Source: Acidobacteriota bacterium
Lineage (GTDB): Bacteria; Acidobacteriota; Terriglobia; Bryobacterales; UBA6623
Reading direction: 5' to 3'
Assembly (NCBI GenBank): GCA_016125275.1
Contig: WGMB01000011.1
Span: forward strand, 124,001 to 188,000
DNA: 64,000 nt
The position numbers were made by a program, and so were the translations under genes. The notes under the pieces were generated by a model. The model saw only the letters and a list, made by a program, of their open reading frames with translations, searched no databases and was not told the DNA's origin. Below, in pieces: positions 44,082 through 52,133 of the stretch (the first letter of the stretch is position 1; the number at the start of each line of letters is the position of its first letter).

Positions 44082-44654
44082 TCAAGAGCTAAAAGCCGCG
44101 GCGCTCCGCATTACCCCCCTGCGGGCTCCCGTTGATGTGCGATGGGTCCGAGCGGGCGCGATCCACGACCGCTGTACCTCCGCGGCCACCGAGCGGTGAA
44201 TGAGACCAATCGAGACGACAACCCGATCAACGCCTCGCTCACCCGTCAAGATGCCCGTCAATCCAAACAAGGGCCCGCTGACGACCCTCACCCGCTCTCC
44301 AACCGTCAAATAGGGCCAAGGCTCATAGGATTCGCCGGAATCCACGATCGTTCTCACGGCATCCAATTCGCCCGGCTCCACCGGCAGCGGAGTCCGTCCC
44401 ACTCCAACCACGCGAACCACTGGATTCACTGTAACGACCGGCCCGCGATTCTCCGGCGGAAACTGGCAGAAGAGATACCCAGGGAAGAGTGGGATTTCCA
44501 ATTCCTTGGTACTGCCCCGCCTGCGCCTCATTTCGCGCCGCAACGGAAGAAACGTTGGAATCCCCTTGTCGGCAAGCAGCAGGGCGGCCAACTTTTCTTG
44601 ATTCGAGCGCACGTGCACTGCAAACCACGCCAATTCAGAACAGGCCGCATTCAT
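44082..44654 (-). CDS. NusG-paralog transcription antiterminator (RfaH/LoaP/UpxY type)
   Basis: ATG at 44654 with AAGGAG ten bases upstream; 190 residues. The NGN domain is clear (ELAWFAVHVRSNQEKLAALLLADKG, LEIPLFPGYLFCQF, RVVGVGRTPLPV). A KOW domain follows (LTVGERVRVVSGPLFGLTGILTG), with an unusual Arg/Ser-rich tail. A specialised NusG at the head of a long polysaccharide operon is the pattern of RfaH, UpxY and LoaP, which travel with RNA polymerase and suppress termination. Its target signals are probably in the leader just upstream (44981-45021). It likely acts in cis on its own operon. Confidence 0.9.
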   Translation of the reverse strand: MNAACSELAWFAVHVRSNQEKLAALLLADKGIPTFLPLRREMRRRRGSTKELEIPLFPGYLFCQFPPENRGPVVTVNPVVRVVGVGRTPLPVEPGELDAVRTIVDSGESYEPWPYLTVGERVRVVSGPLFGLTGILTGERGVDRVVVSIGLIHRSVAAEVQRSWIAPARTHRTSTGARRGVMRSAAAFSS

Positions 44655-44980
44655 CAAACGAAAGCTCCTTGCGAAATCGTCAGGCTAATAATCCCGAACG
44701 CTTCGCATTGACCGAGTCCCTTCGCAAACGTTGGCGACTCGAAACCAGTTAGCTGCTATGCAGTGACCATCATGGGCGCGACCATGCGAGCAACCACTCC
44801 TCAAATGAATCGAATCACGAACAAATCACAGAGATTCGATTGTGTTGCTTGAACTAAGGTACTATGACCATATTCAACCAACGTTTCTCCCACAGGGCGC
44901 TTGATCTCGAAATTTACCCGTCACTAAAACGGATAGGATTCGGTAGAGCAGAGGCGGGAAACTTGCCGCGCTCACGACGT

Positions 44981-44989
44981 GCTACCGCC
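44981..44989 (-). promoter_or_regulatory. ops-like element in the EPS leader
   Basis: The minus strand reads GGCGGTAGCACG; E. coli ops, the RfaH loading site, is GGCGGTAGCGTG. The first nine bases are identical. It lies about 40-50 bases past the predicted transcription start and about 330 bases before the NusG-paralog start. Confidence 0.5.
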
Positions 44990-44995
44990 CCTTCG

Positions 44996-45021
44996 GTTCC
45001 GCAGAAACGACCCTGCGGAAC
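44996..45021 (-). promoter_or_regulatory. Perfect 9-bp leader hairpin upstream of the ops-like site
   Basis: GTTCCGCAG and CTGCGGAAC pair perfectly around an eight-base loop; six bases separate the stem from GGCGGTAGC in the transcript. LoaP-type NusG paralogs recognise a hairpin in their target leader, so it may be a recruitment site or a pause hairpin. Confidence 0.55.
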
Positions 45022-45036
45022 GCCTCCTCAAGTCAA

Positions 45037-45065
45037 TTGGTACCAGGTACCACGGACCTTGTCAA
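45037..45065 (-). promoter_or_regulatory. Candidate EPS-operon promoter with overlapping palindrome
   Basis: Minus strand: consensus -35 TTGACA (45065-45060), 17-base spacer, weak -10 TACCAA (45042-45037). The near-palindrome GGTACCAGGTACC (45039-45051, as read on +) covers the spacer and part of the -10, where a regulator would control initiation. Confidence 0.4.
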
Positions 45066-45598
45066 CAACCACATTTCGCGGAAACACAAGCGTCATCAGC
45101 GCGCGCTACGGGCCCCACGAGACCAAAATCGCAGAGACCGAATTCGGCGATCAACGCAAAATCTGACGAGACGTAAAGCCTTTTGGTTCAGGAAGTCACA
45201 CTCAATCTTTTCACGCAGAGCAGCAGAACTGACAGCAGAGATCGTCGCATTTCGAACCAACAACTCGGCTAAGGTCGAGGCCCTAGGCGAGCGCGCGATA
45301 GAGGCCTGTAATCGGCATGATTTCAAGGGAAATCCGCATGCGACCCCGTACGTTTCCCGTCCCCCTGGCGGCAGCAAAGGGTCCCATCTCAGGGCCGCCA
45401 TCACACTGATGGCACTGGGTTGAACCCGGTCGAGACAGGCGGGAGCCGACGGCGCGGCGGTACCGATGATCCACTTCGATCACCGTGGAAGGCAAACTTT
45501 GGTTTTCGCCATGAGGCGCCGCCCGGGGCCTAGGGAGGGCGCCGTCCTCCGCCCCGCTCTCCGCGCAGCCGATCTCCGCCCGAAGGCCGTCAGCGTCG

Positions 45599-46771
45599 TC
45601 AACGGGCCTGCTTTCGGCTGCGTAGACGCCGCCAGACGCCGCTGAGCGAGCGGTTCCAATACATCAGGCACCCGGTCACCGCCAAGCCCGGCAGAGCCAA
45701 GCCCAGCGTCGCCCACAGCGCTTTCAGCGCGAAGCCCCAGTAGACGCCGAAGTGCAGCGGCCCCATCAGGAAGACGATCTCGTCGCCCAGCGTCTTGTTC
45801 ACCCCGCGTTCCCAGGTTCCTAGGTATTCGCGGCGATAGGGGTCGTAATAGAGATAGTTGGTTGAACGCGTATCCCAAAGCTCGCCGCGCGCCATCATCA
45901 CGCGCAAAGGGACCGTGGGCGCTGTGGGGAAAATCACACCGGAAACACGATGCTGTGGCTCTCGCTCCTGCGCCAGCGCGACCAGCGCCGCCACATCGAT
46001 GGCCGGCGCCGGCTGGTCCTGCGGAAGCTCCTTCACGGACAGCTTTGGCGGGGCCACCGAGATCACCGGCGAGAACACGTTGACCGCCGCCGCAAACTCC
46101 TGAGGCCAAGCAAAATACGCTCCCGTCACGCCCCAGATCAGCACCAGCGGCAGGCTCCAGAAACCGCCCACGCTATGCAGATCCCAATTGAACCGTTTCC
46201 AGTTGGATCGAAAGCGAATCACCAGCGCACGGCCCCAGCGCCGCACGCCGGGCCACCACAGGAAAATGCCCGTCAAGCAAAGCAACGACAGGAATAATCC
46301 GCCGATTCCGTTGGCGATCAACCCCGGCTTGCCCGCCAGCAAGTAGAAATGCAATTGCTGCATCCAGGTGATCCAGTAGCCGTCGCGCTCGATCACCCCC
46401 AAGACCTCGCCGGAAGCCCTGTCCGAGTAAGCCGTCAGCGAAGAAGGGCCCGACAGGAAGGCGCGAAAGTTCTCCGTGTACAGCGACGGAAGCTGGATCG
46501 TGTTGACCGCGTGCTCAGGATAGGTGGAGCGTAGCTCAGCCTCCACCGCCTCCAGCGGCGCCAATGGGGCCTCCGGGTGTGGCGACCGCACCAGCGAGGG
46601 GTTCCCAAGAGCCGTCAACTCTTCGCGAAACACCAAGATGGACCCGCTCAGCCCGACCGCGATGAGATAGAGGGCGAGGATGATCCCCGCCCACAGATGG
46701 ATCTGAAAGATCCACCACCGCAGGCGGAGCGCCTGCGGCCGGTGGACGAACTGCCTCCAAGCCCCCGTCAT
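45599..46771 (-). CDS. PepSY-associated membrane protein, paralog of the one at 24177
   Basis: This 390-residue protein starts at ATG 14 bases after the TonB receptor stop. Layout matches the paralog: first helix HLWAGIILALYLIAVGLSGSILVF then REEL, a periplasmic PepSY part, QLHFYLLAGKPGLIANGIGG, a central helix ending IFLWWPGVRRW, FNWDLHSVGGFWSLPLV, and a final helix ending CLMYWNR. Helix-borne His residues could hold haem, as proposed for iron-siderophore reductases of this group. It is the downstream gene of the pair here, whereas at 24-25 kb it is upstream of the receptor. Confidence 0.92.
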   Translation of the reverse strand: MTGAWRQFVHRPQALRLRWWIFQIHLWAGIILALYLIAVGLSGSILVFREELTALGNPSLVRSPHPEAPLAPLEAVEAELRSTYPEHAVNTIQLPSLYTENFRAFLSGPSSLTAYSDRASGEVLGVIERDGYWITWMQQLHFYLLAGKPGLIANGIGGLFLSLLCLTGIFLWWPGVRRWGRALVIRFRSNWKRFNWDLHSVGGFWSLPLVLIWGVTGAYFAWPQEFAAAVNVFSPVISVAPPKLSVKELPQDQPAPAIDVAALVALAQEREPQHRVSGVIFPTAPTVPLRVMMARGELWDTRSTNYLYYDPYRREYLGTWERGVNKTLGDEIVFLMGPLHFGVYWGFALKALWATLGLALPGLAVTGCLMYWNRSLSGVWRRLRSRKQAR

Positions 46772-46785
46772 TCGGATCCTCGGGG

Positions 46786-49700
46786 CTAGAAGCGCAGCCG
46801 GAGCGACAGTTGGATGGATCGCGGCCCGCCGGTCTGGTAGATCGAGCTCAGCCCTCCCAACTGGCTGTTCTGGGTGCTGTAGGCGTAGCCGAAGCGGCTG
46901 GCCCCGTAGCCCAGGTCGTTGTAGATCGCCCCAAAGATCGGCGTGTTGAACACGTTGAAGGCTTCAGCGCGAAGCTGCAGCCCAAGGCGTTCGGAGAGCC
47001 GAAAGTGCCGCCGCAGCGCCAAGTCCGTCTGGAAGGCGCTGAAGCCGCGGACCGGATTCCGGCCGGCGTTGCCGTAGACGCCCTCGGGAGCCGCCTCGAA
47101 CGCGTCGAAGTTGATGCGTCGTCCGCCCGGCGCTGAGGCGTCGTCGATGTAGAGCGGTTGCCCCGGCACGAGGTTCGGAGCGTACGGGAACGAGGAGCCC
47201 GAGTCCGGGCTCACCGCGCGGCGTCCGATCAGGTCGACCGGCATGGCCGAACGAGCCGACAGGCGGGCGTCCACGGCAAAGCCGTTCACGATCGCCTTCG
47301 CAACGCCGCCGGACTGGAGCCGCGGCAGGTCGTAGGTGGCCGCGAGCTGGAAGTTGTGCCGAATGTCGAAGTCCGAGCTGCCCCGCAGCAATTGCTCCAC
47401 ATCGAAGTTGGTCGAAGCCGTGTCGATCGAGTGCGACCAAGTGTAGGAAGCCAGCAACTGCAGGCCGTGTGACAGGCGCCGTTGGAACCGCGTCTGCAAG
47501 GCATGGTAGTCCGAATCCGAGCCGTTCGTGGTGATGTAAGCCGTGTTGCCGAACTGGTCGTTGGACTTGAAGTTCTCGTTGCCCAGATAACCCGGAACGT
47601 AGCGCCGCTGCAACAGCAGCCGCCGGCCGGCGGCGCCCACGTAGCTGACGGTCAGCGTCTGGCGCCCGCCCAGACCTTGCTCGATCGAGAAGTTCCACTG
47701 GGTCGTATAGGGCAGCTTCAGCTTGGGGTCATAGGCGTAGACAGTGTTCTCGTACGGAGTCGCCGTGCTCGGACCGGGCGTGGCGTCGATCTGCGCCTGC
47801 GTGGCTGGCGCGGCAATGCCCGTCAGCGTCTGGCTGCTGGCGGTTCCCACGCCCCAATAGCCCATCGAGGCCAGGTTGTTGCCCGTGTCGTAGAACAGGC
47901 CCGCCCCGCCCCGCAGCACCGTCAGGTACCGCGACGATTGCCGCAACTGGTAGGCAAAGCCGAACCGCGGCGCCAGGTTCAAGTAGCGGGTCTTCCACAG
48001 CGGCGTGCCCTGCGGAGAGAGCTTGGCCGTCACCAGGTCGTCCACCTGGTCCAAGTTGTAGGGCAGGTTGCCCTTCGCGTCGCCCGGCGCCGGGTTCACA
48101 TCCCAGCGCAATCCCAACGACACACTCAGCCGCGAATTCACACGCCACTCGTCCTGCACGAACGACGAGAAGTTCGTGTAGACCGGCGCGGCCGAGGCGC
48201 TGCTGAACCGAAACAGCGTGACGAACTGCGGCTGGTTGGCGCGCACCTGGTTGGCGTTCGAGAACACCGGGTACTCATACACCGACGGCAGCGGATGCGT
48301 ATTCCCCACCCGCCGGTAGTCCACGCCGAAGCGAAGCATGTGGCGACCCACGGAAGCCGTCAGCGTGTCCGTGAAGTTGAACTGGGTCTGGTCGATATCC
48401 CGCGGAATGATCCGCATGACCGGCCGGAGCCCAAAGTTCAAATAGAAGAACAGGTTGGCGTTGGGGTCCTGGAGCCCCGGCAGATCGTTGATCTCAAAAG
48501 GCGTCGCTCCGCCGAAATCATCCGGCGTAAAGCTGCCCAGCGAATTGTTCCAGGTGGAGTTGTAGCGAAACTCGTTGCTCACGCGCGGATTCAGGATGTT
48601 CGTCGCGCCCAGCGTCAGGGTCGTCACGTCGATCGAAACCGACGAGACATTCGCCAAGTTCGGAAGCTGTCGGCTCGAGGTGCTCGACGGCGAATAGTTG
48701 AAGCGGCCGAACACCTTGAACGAGTCCGTGAAGCTATGGTCCAGGCGGAAGCTGGTGGCGTCCAGGTCGCTCGGCGCGGAGTAGCTGGCGGTGAACGAAG
48801 ACAGGCCGTCGACGCCCGTCGCCGGGCCATTCGGCAGGGGGAAGCCGTTGAGCAGCGAATGCAGCTCGGGCGGCGCACTCTGGCGCAGCTCCAGGCTCGG
48901 GACGTCGAACGTCCGCGAAGCCTGCGGATTCCGCAGCCGCAGTCCTTCGTACGAGAAGAAGAAGAACGTGCGGTCCTTGCCCTTGTACAGGCCCGGAATC
49001 CAGACCGGTCCGCCCAGCGTGCCGCCAAAGTCGTTCTGCCGCTCGGCCTGGCGCGGCAGGCCCGTCTGGTTGTTGAACCAGTTGTTGGCGTCGAGCTTGT
49101 CGTTACGGAAGTACTCGAAGGCGGAGCCGTGGAGCTGGTTCGTGCCCGAGCGGGTCACGAACTGGAACTGCCCGCCCGGCGTCCGGCCGAACTCGGCGGA
49201 ATAGGTGGACGTGGTGGCCCGAAACTCCTGCAAGGCGTCAACGGAGACCAGGGACTGGGTCGTCCCGATAGCCGATTGCATCGGCGTCGAGCCGGAGAAG
49301 CCCGACCCGCGGCCCACACCGCTGCTGTTGTTGATCGTCAGCGCGCCGGTATTGGCGCTCACGCCGTCGATCATGTAATAGTTCGCCTCGGTGCGCTGCC
49401 CGTTCACCGAAAGCTCGCCGCTAAAACCCGTCCCCGACGACGGCACGGCCAGCACGCCGGGCGTCATCGTCAGCAGCGACTGAAAGCTGCGGCCGTTGAG
49501 CGGAATGTTCTCGACGAACTGCCGATCCACCACAGTGCTCACCGCGCCGTTGACGGTGTTCACGTCGAGGCCGCTGTCGGTCACGGTCACCGTCTCGGAC
49601 ACGCTGCCCACCGCCAACGAGATGTTGCGGGTCATCTTGGCGCCCACGTCGAGCGTCAAATCTTCGATCACCTGCTTCTCGAAACCATCGGCCTCGGCGG

Positions 49701-49998
49701 TAACCCGGTAGACGCCTGGTTGCAACGAGGAGAACAAGTAGAGACCCGCCGCATTGGTCGTCGTCTGCGTGCGGACCTCGGTGGACACCTGCTGAACGGA
49801 GATCGTAGCGCCCGGGATCACGCCGCCGCCGGCGTCCTTGACGAACCCCGACAGGTCGGCGTTCTGAGCCGCCGCGGAGACGGCAAACAGCGCCAACAGC
49901 GCAAGGACCGACGGTCCGCGGCTAGACAGTCCGGAGCCGACGGAGCGGCGAAAGCCTGGACGAAGCCCAGACAGGAAACAGCAAGATAGACTTGGCAT
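46786..49998 (-). CDS. Oar-like TonB-dependent receptor with carboxypeptidase-regulatory domain
   Basis: The ATG at 49998 follows GGGAGGAA at ten bases; 1070 residues. Signal peptide (about 25-45, ending VSAAAQ), then a carboxypeptidase-regulatory-like domain (DLSGFVKDAGGGVIPGATI). A divergent plug follows (VENIPLNGRSFQSLLTMTPGV, NGQRTEANYYMIDGVSANTG). The large barrel has YSAEFGRTPGGQFQFVTRSG and ends in a terminal Phe (IQLSLRLRF). This is the large Oar type that is hugely expanded in Acidobacteriota. Its ligand is not known; the linked PepSY gene points to iron-chelate or a related substrate. Confidence 0.93.
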   Translation of the reverse strand: MPSLSCCFLSGLRPGFRRSVGSGLSSRGPSVLALLALFAVSAAAQNADLSGFVKDAGGGVIPGATISVQQVSTEVRTQTTTNAAGLYLFSSLQPGVYRVTAEADGFEKQVIEDLTLDVGAKMTRNISLAVGSVSETVTVTDSGLDVNTVNGAVSTVVDRQFVENIPLNGRSFQSLLTMTPGVLAVPSSGTGFSGELSVNGQRTEANYYMIDGVSANTGALTINNSSGVGRGSGFSGSTPMQSAIGTTQSLVSVDALQEFRATTSTYSAEFGRTPGGQFQFVTRSGTNQLHGSAFEYFRNDKLDANNWFNNQTGLPRQAERQNDFGGTLGGPVWIPGLYKGKDRTFFFFSYEGLRLRNPQASRTFDVPSLELRQSAPPELHSLLNGFPLPNGPATGVDGLSSFTASYSAPSDLDATSFRLDHSFTDSFKVFGRFNYSPSSTSSRQLPNLANVSSVSIDVTTLTLGATNILNPRVSNEFRYNSTWNNSLGSFTPDDFGGATPFEINDLPGLQDPNANLFFYLNFGLRPVMRIIPRDIDQTQFNFTDTLTASVGRHMLRFGVDYRRVGNTHPLPSVYEYPVFSNANQVRANQPQFVTLFRFSSASAAPVYTNFSSFVQDEWRVNSRLSVSLGLRWDVNPAPGDAKGNLPYNLDQVDDLVTAKLSPQGTPLWKTRYLNLAPRFGFAYQLRQSSRYLTVLRGGAGLFYDTGNNLASMGYWGVGTASSQTLTGIAAPATQAQIDATPGPSTATPYENTVYAYDPKLKLPYTTQWNFSIEQGLGGRQTLTVSYVGAAGRRLLLQRRYVPGYLGNENFKSNDQFGNTAYITTNGSDSDYHALQTRFQRRLSHGLQLLASYTWSHSIDTASTNFDVEQLLRGSSDFDIRHNFQLAATYDLPRLQSGGVAKAIVNGFAVDARLSARSAMPVDLIGRRAVSPDSGSSFPYAPNLVPGQPLYIDDASAPGGRRINFDAFEAAPEGVYGNAGRNPVRGFSAFQTDLALRRHFRLSERLGLQLRAEAFNVFNTPIFGAIYNDLGYGASRFGYAYSTQNSQLGGLSSIYQTGGPRSIQLSLRLRF

Positions 49999-50540
49999 CT
50001 CGGGCGAATTCCTCCCGTCCGGACGCACCTGCATCCGGACGCAAAGCCGCAGCCGAGTCGCCTACAATAGGGTCGGTCGTCAGTTGCGGCTGTCGATCGG
50101 GGGCCTTCGCGGATGTCCCGTTCCAAAGTTCGTCCGCGGAGGCCCAACTCTTACATTTCTAGAAACCAAACAAGGGACGCTTTGCGACGGCGAAACCGCG
50201 TCCGTCGCGTGCCCCCTTGCGACCAATCCTAGATGTAATTGCAACTGGATGTCAATCACGCGGCCGGCCGCCGGAGCATCGGCTGTGGCAGAGCGTACGC
50301 CGCACCAGCAGGACCTGCACGCCAGTTTCAAGTATCGAAACGGAAGAACGGCGGGCGGGATCGCCAGGACCCGCGGGATCGCCCGATCAGCGTTGGACGC
50401 TCGGGGCTCCGCTTGCCGGCTTCCCCAGCGAGCCTTCGACAGAATACACTTGCGACCATACGGCACTATATACTTGTAATGGTACGTCGCTACGTACTTG
50501 TACTCGTCCGAGAGTCGCCGTGAATCGCCGGGCCACACCG
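49999..50540. other. Divergent intergenic region between the TonB receptor and the Fic gene
   Basis: About 540 bases without a convincing gene. It holds TACAAT within CTACAATAGGG (50062-50072, + strand), TTGCAACTGGAT (50239-50250, close to part of the operator at 25416) and the repeats before the Fic gene listed separately. Frames read through it lack start signals. Confidence 0.5.
50469..50502 (+). promoter_or_regulatory. Promoter-proximal repeats upstream of the Fic gene (candidate autoregulatory operator)
   Basis: TATACT (50469-50474) is a -10-like hexamer. The direct repeat TACTTGTA occurs at 50471-50478 and 50495-50502, and between them GTACGT-cgct-ACGTAC (50482-50497) is a perfect six-base inverted repeat. 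It lies 40-70 bases before the ATG, as for the operator of an autorepressing antitoxin-type domain. Confidence 0.5.
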
Positions 50541-52073
50541 ATGTCCACGCCCAACGAAAGACTCGCCGCCTCCCTCGACGTCCTCCGGAGACTCCAGCAG
50601 GATGGCCGACGCGTGTTCGAGTCCGGCGAGTTCAGCCGCCTTCACCGCAAACGCCTGCTCCAGAACGGCTTTCTGCAGGAGGTGATGAAGGGTTGGCTGA
50701 TCTTTTCGGGTCCGGGCGTGCGCGAGGGCGACAGCACCCCGTGGTACGCCTCGTTCTGGGAGTTCTGCGCTCGCTACTGTGAAGCGCGGTTCGAGCGGGA
50801 GTGGCGCCTTTCCCCCGAACAATCGATCCTGCTCCATGCGGAGAACACGGTCGTCCCCGCCCAAGTCGTCGTGCATAGCCCGAAGGGCGCGAACAACAAG
50901 ATCGATTTGCCGTTCGGCGCGTCGCTCTATGACTTGAAGGACTCTCGCACACCCCCCGCATCGGATCTGACCGTCCGTGACGGCCTCCGATTGTTCTCGC
51001 CCGCGGCCGCTCTGGTTCGCGTCTCGGAGAGCTTCATCCGTCGCAATCCGGTCGAGACCCAGGTGGCGCTTGCGAGCGTAGCCGACGCTTCCGAGATTCT
51101 ACGCCGTCTGCTGACGGGCGGTCACTCCGTCGTAGCCGGCCGCCTGGCCGGCGCCTTCCGAAGGATCGAACGCGCAGATGTAGCGGAAGAGATCCTCCAA
51201 ACCATGCAAGCTGCCGGACATGACGTGCGGGAAAACGACCCGTTCGCGCCGGAGCAGCCGGCCGGCGCCCTGCCGGACGCCGCGCCTCCGATCGTCAGTC
51301 GCCTGCGAGCCATGTGGAGCGCGCTGCGGAAGGATGTATTGGAAGCCTTCCCCGATCCGCCGGGCCTTCCTACGGACAAGGGCGCCTATCTCGGCTTCGT
51401 CGAAGACATCTACCAAAGCGACGCCTATCACTCGCTCTCGATCGAGGGCTACCGCGTCTCGCCGGCTTTGATCGAGCGCGTGGCGTCAGGCGGCTGGGAT
51501 CCGCAAGACAGCGAGGCGGATCGCGAAAGCCGGGACGCCCTCGCGGCGCGGGGATACTGGCAGGCCTTTCGGCTCGTCCAGGACGACGTCGTGAAGATTG
51601 TTAGCGGAGCCGAACCGGCAGACCTCGTCCGGAAGAGCCACCGCGCGTGGTATCGGGAGCTTTTCCAGCCTTGTGTGGTGGCAGGGCTAATCAACGCATC
51701 GGCCCTGGCCGGCTACCGCAACGAAGCCGTCTACTTGCGCACGTCGCGCTTCGTCCCGCCACGGTGGGAGGTCGTCCGCGACGCCATGGGAGCGCTCTTC
51801 GACCTTCTCGAGCAAGAACCGGAGCCTGGCGTCCGGGCCGTCCTCGGGCACTGGCTGTTCGGCTACGTTCACCCGTACCCCGATGGCAACGGACGCATGG
51901 CCCGGTTCCTGATGAATGCGATGCTGGCCTCCGGGGGCTATCCCTGGACCGTGATTCGCGTCGACGGCAGGACGCGCTATCTCACCACGCTCGACAGCGC
52001 CAGCATCGAACAGGATATTCGCCCGTTCGCTCGATTCGTCGCCGACCAGGTTCAACGATCCGGGAGACGGTAG
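50541..52073 (+). CDS. AbiEi-like N-terminal region fused to a Fic AMP-transferase domain
   Basis: ATG at 50541 gives 510 residues (a GTG eight codons upstream is possible). Residues 1-60 look like a winged-helix unit (LRRLQQDGRRVFESGEFSRL, RKRLLQNGFLQEVMKGW), followed by a beta-rich region (SPEQSILLHAENTVVPAQVV). Both are reminiscent of AbiEi antitoxins, which bind their own promoter. The C-terminal half is Fic: active loop HPYPDGNGRMAR with His444, canonical apart from Tyr for Phe. Upstream in the same chain is SLSIEG (Ser298-Glu302), the (S/T)xxxE(G/N) inhibitory motif that places the protein with class II, self-inhibited Fic enzymes. It would transfer AMP from ATP to a Ser/Thr/Tyr of an unknown target. 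Regulator, toxin and inhibitor may thus be one polypeptide. Confidence 0.88.
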   Translation: MSTPNERLAASLDVLRRLQQDGRRVFESGEFSRLHRKRLLQNGFLQEVMKGWLIFSGPGVREGDSTPWYASFWEFCARYCEARFEREWRLSPEQSILLHAENTVVPAQVVVHSPKGANNKIDLPFGASLYDLKDSRTPPASDLTVRDGLRLFSPAAALVRVSESFIRRNPVETQVALASVADASEILRRLLTGGHSVVAGRLAGAFRRIERADVAEEILQTMQAAGHDVRENDPFAPEQPAGALPDAAPPIVSRLRAMWSALRKDVLEAFPDPPGLPTDKGAYLGFVEDIYQSDAYHSLSIEGYRVSPALIERVASGGWDPQDSEADRESRDALAARGYWQAFRLVQDDVVKIVSGAEPADLVRKSHRAWYRELFQPCVVAGLINASALAGYRNEAVYLRTSRFVPPRWEVVRDAMGALFDLLEQEPEPGVRAVLGHWLFGYVHPYPDGNGRMARFLMNAMLASGGYPWTVIRVDGRTRYLTTLDSASIEQDIRPFARFVADQVQRSGRR

Positions 52074-52133
52074 CAGACCTGGATTCGGTGGGCGGGCAAG
52101 AACCGTTGTTCGAGAGGCGCGCCTGCCCCTTCC

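Larger units (their letters stand above)
44655..45598. other. 944-base region between the EPS operon and the PepSY gene: EPS leader and promoter
   Basis: No convincing gene. Small frames on both strands lack ribosome sites and recognisable sequence. The part nearer the NusG gene is read as a leader of about 380 bases carrying the elements listed separately. The section 45100-45598, downstream of the PepSY stop, is GC-rich without a clear terminator. Confidence 0.6.

Noticed and set aside
44864-45166. 100-codon + frame upstream of the EPS operon
   Set aside because: No ribosome site or recognisable sequence, and it runs through the promoter and leader elements of the opposite strand.
45400-45440. 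tRNA-like GGGTTGAACCCGG
   Set aside because: No acceptor stem, anticodon arm or T-loop consensus around it.
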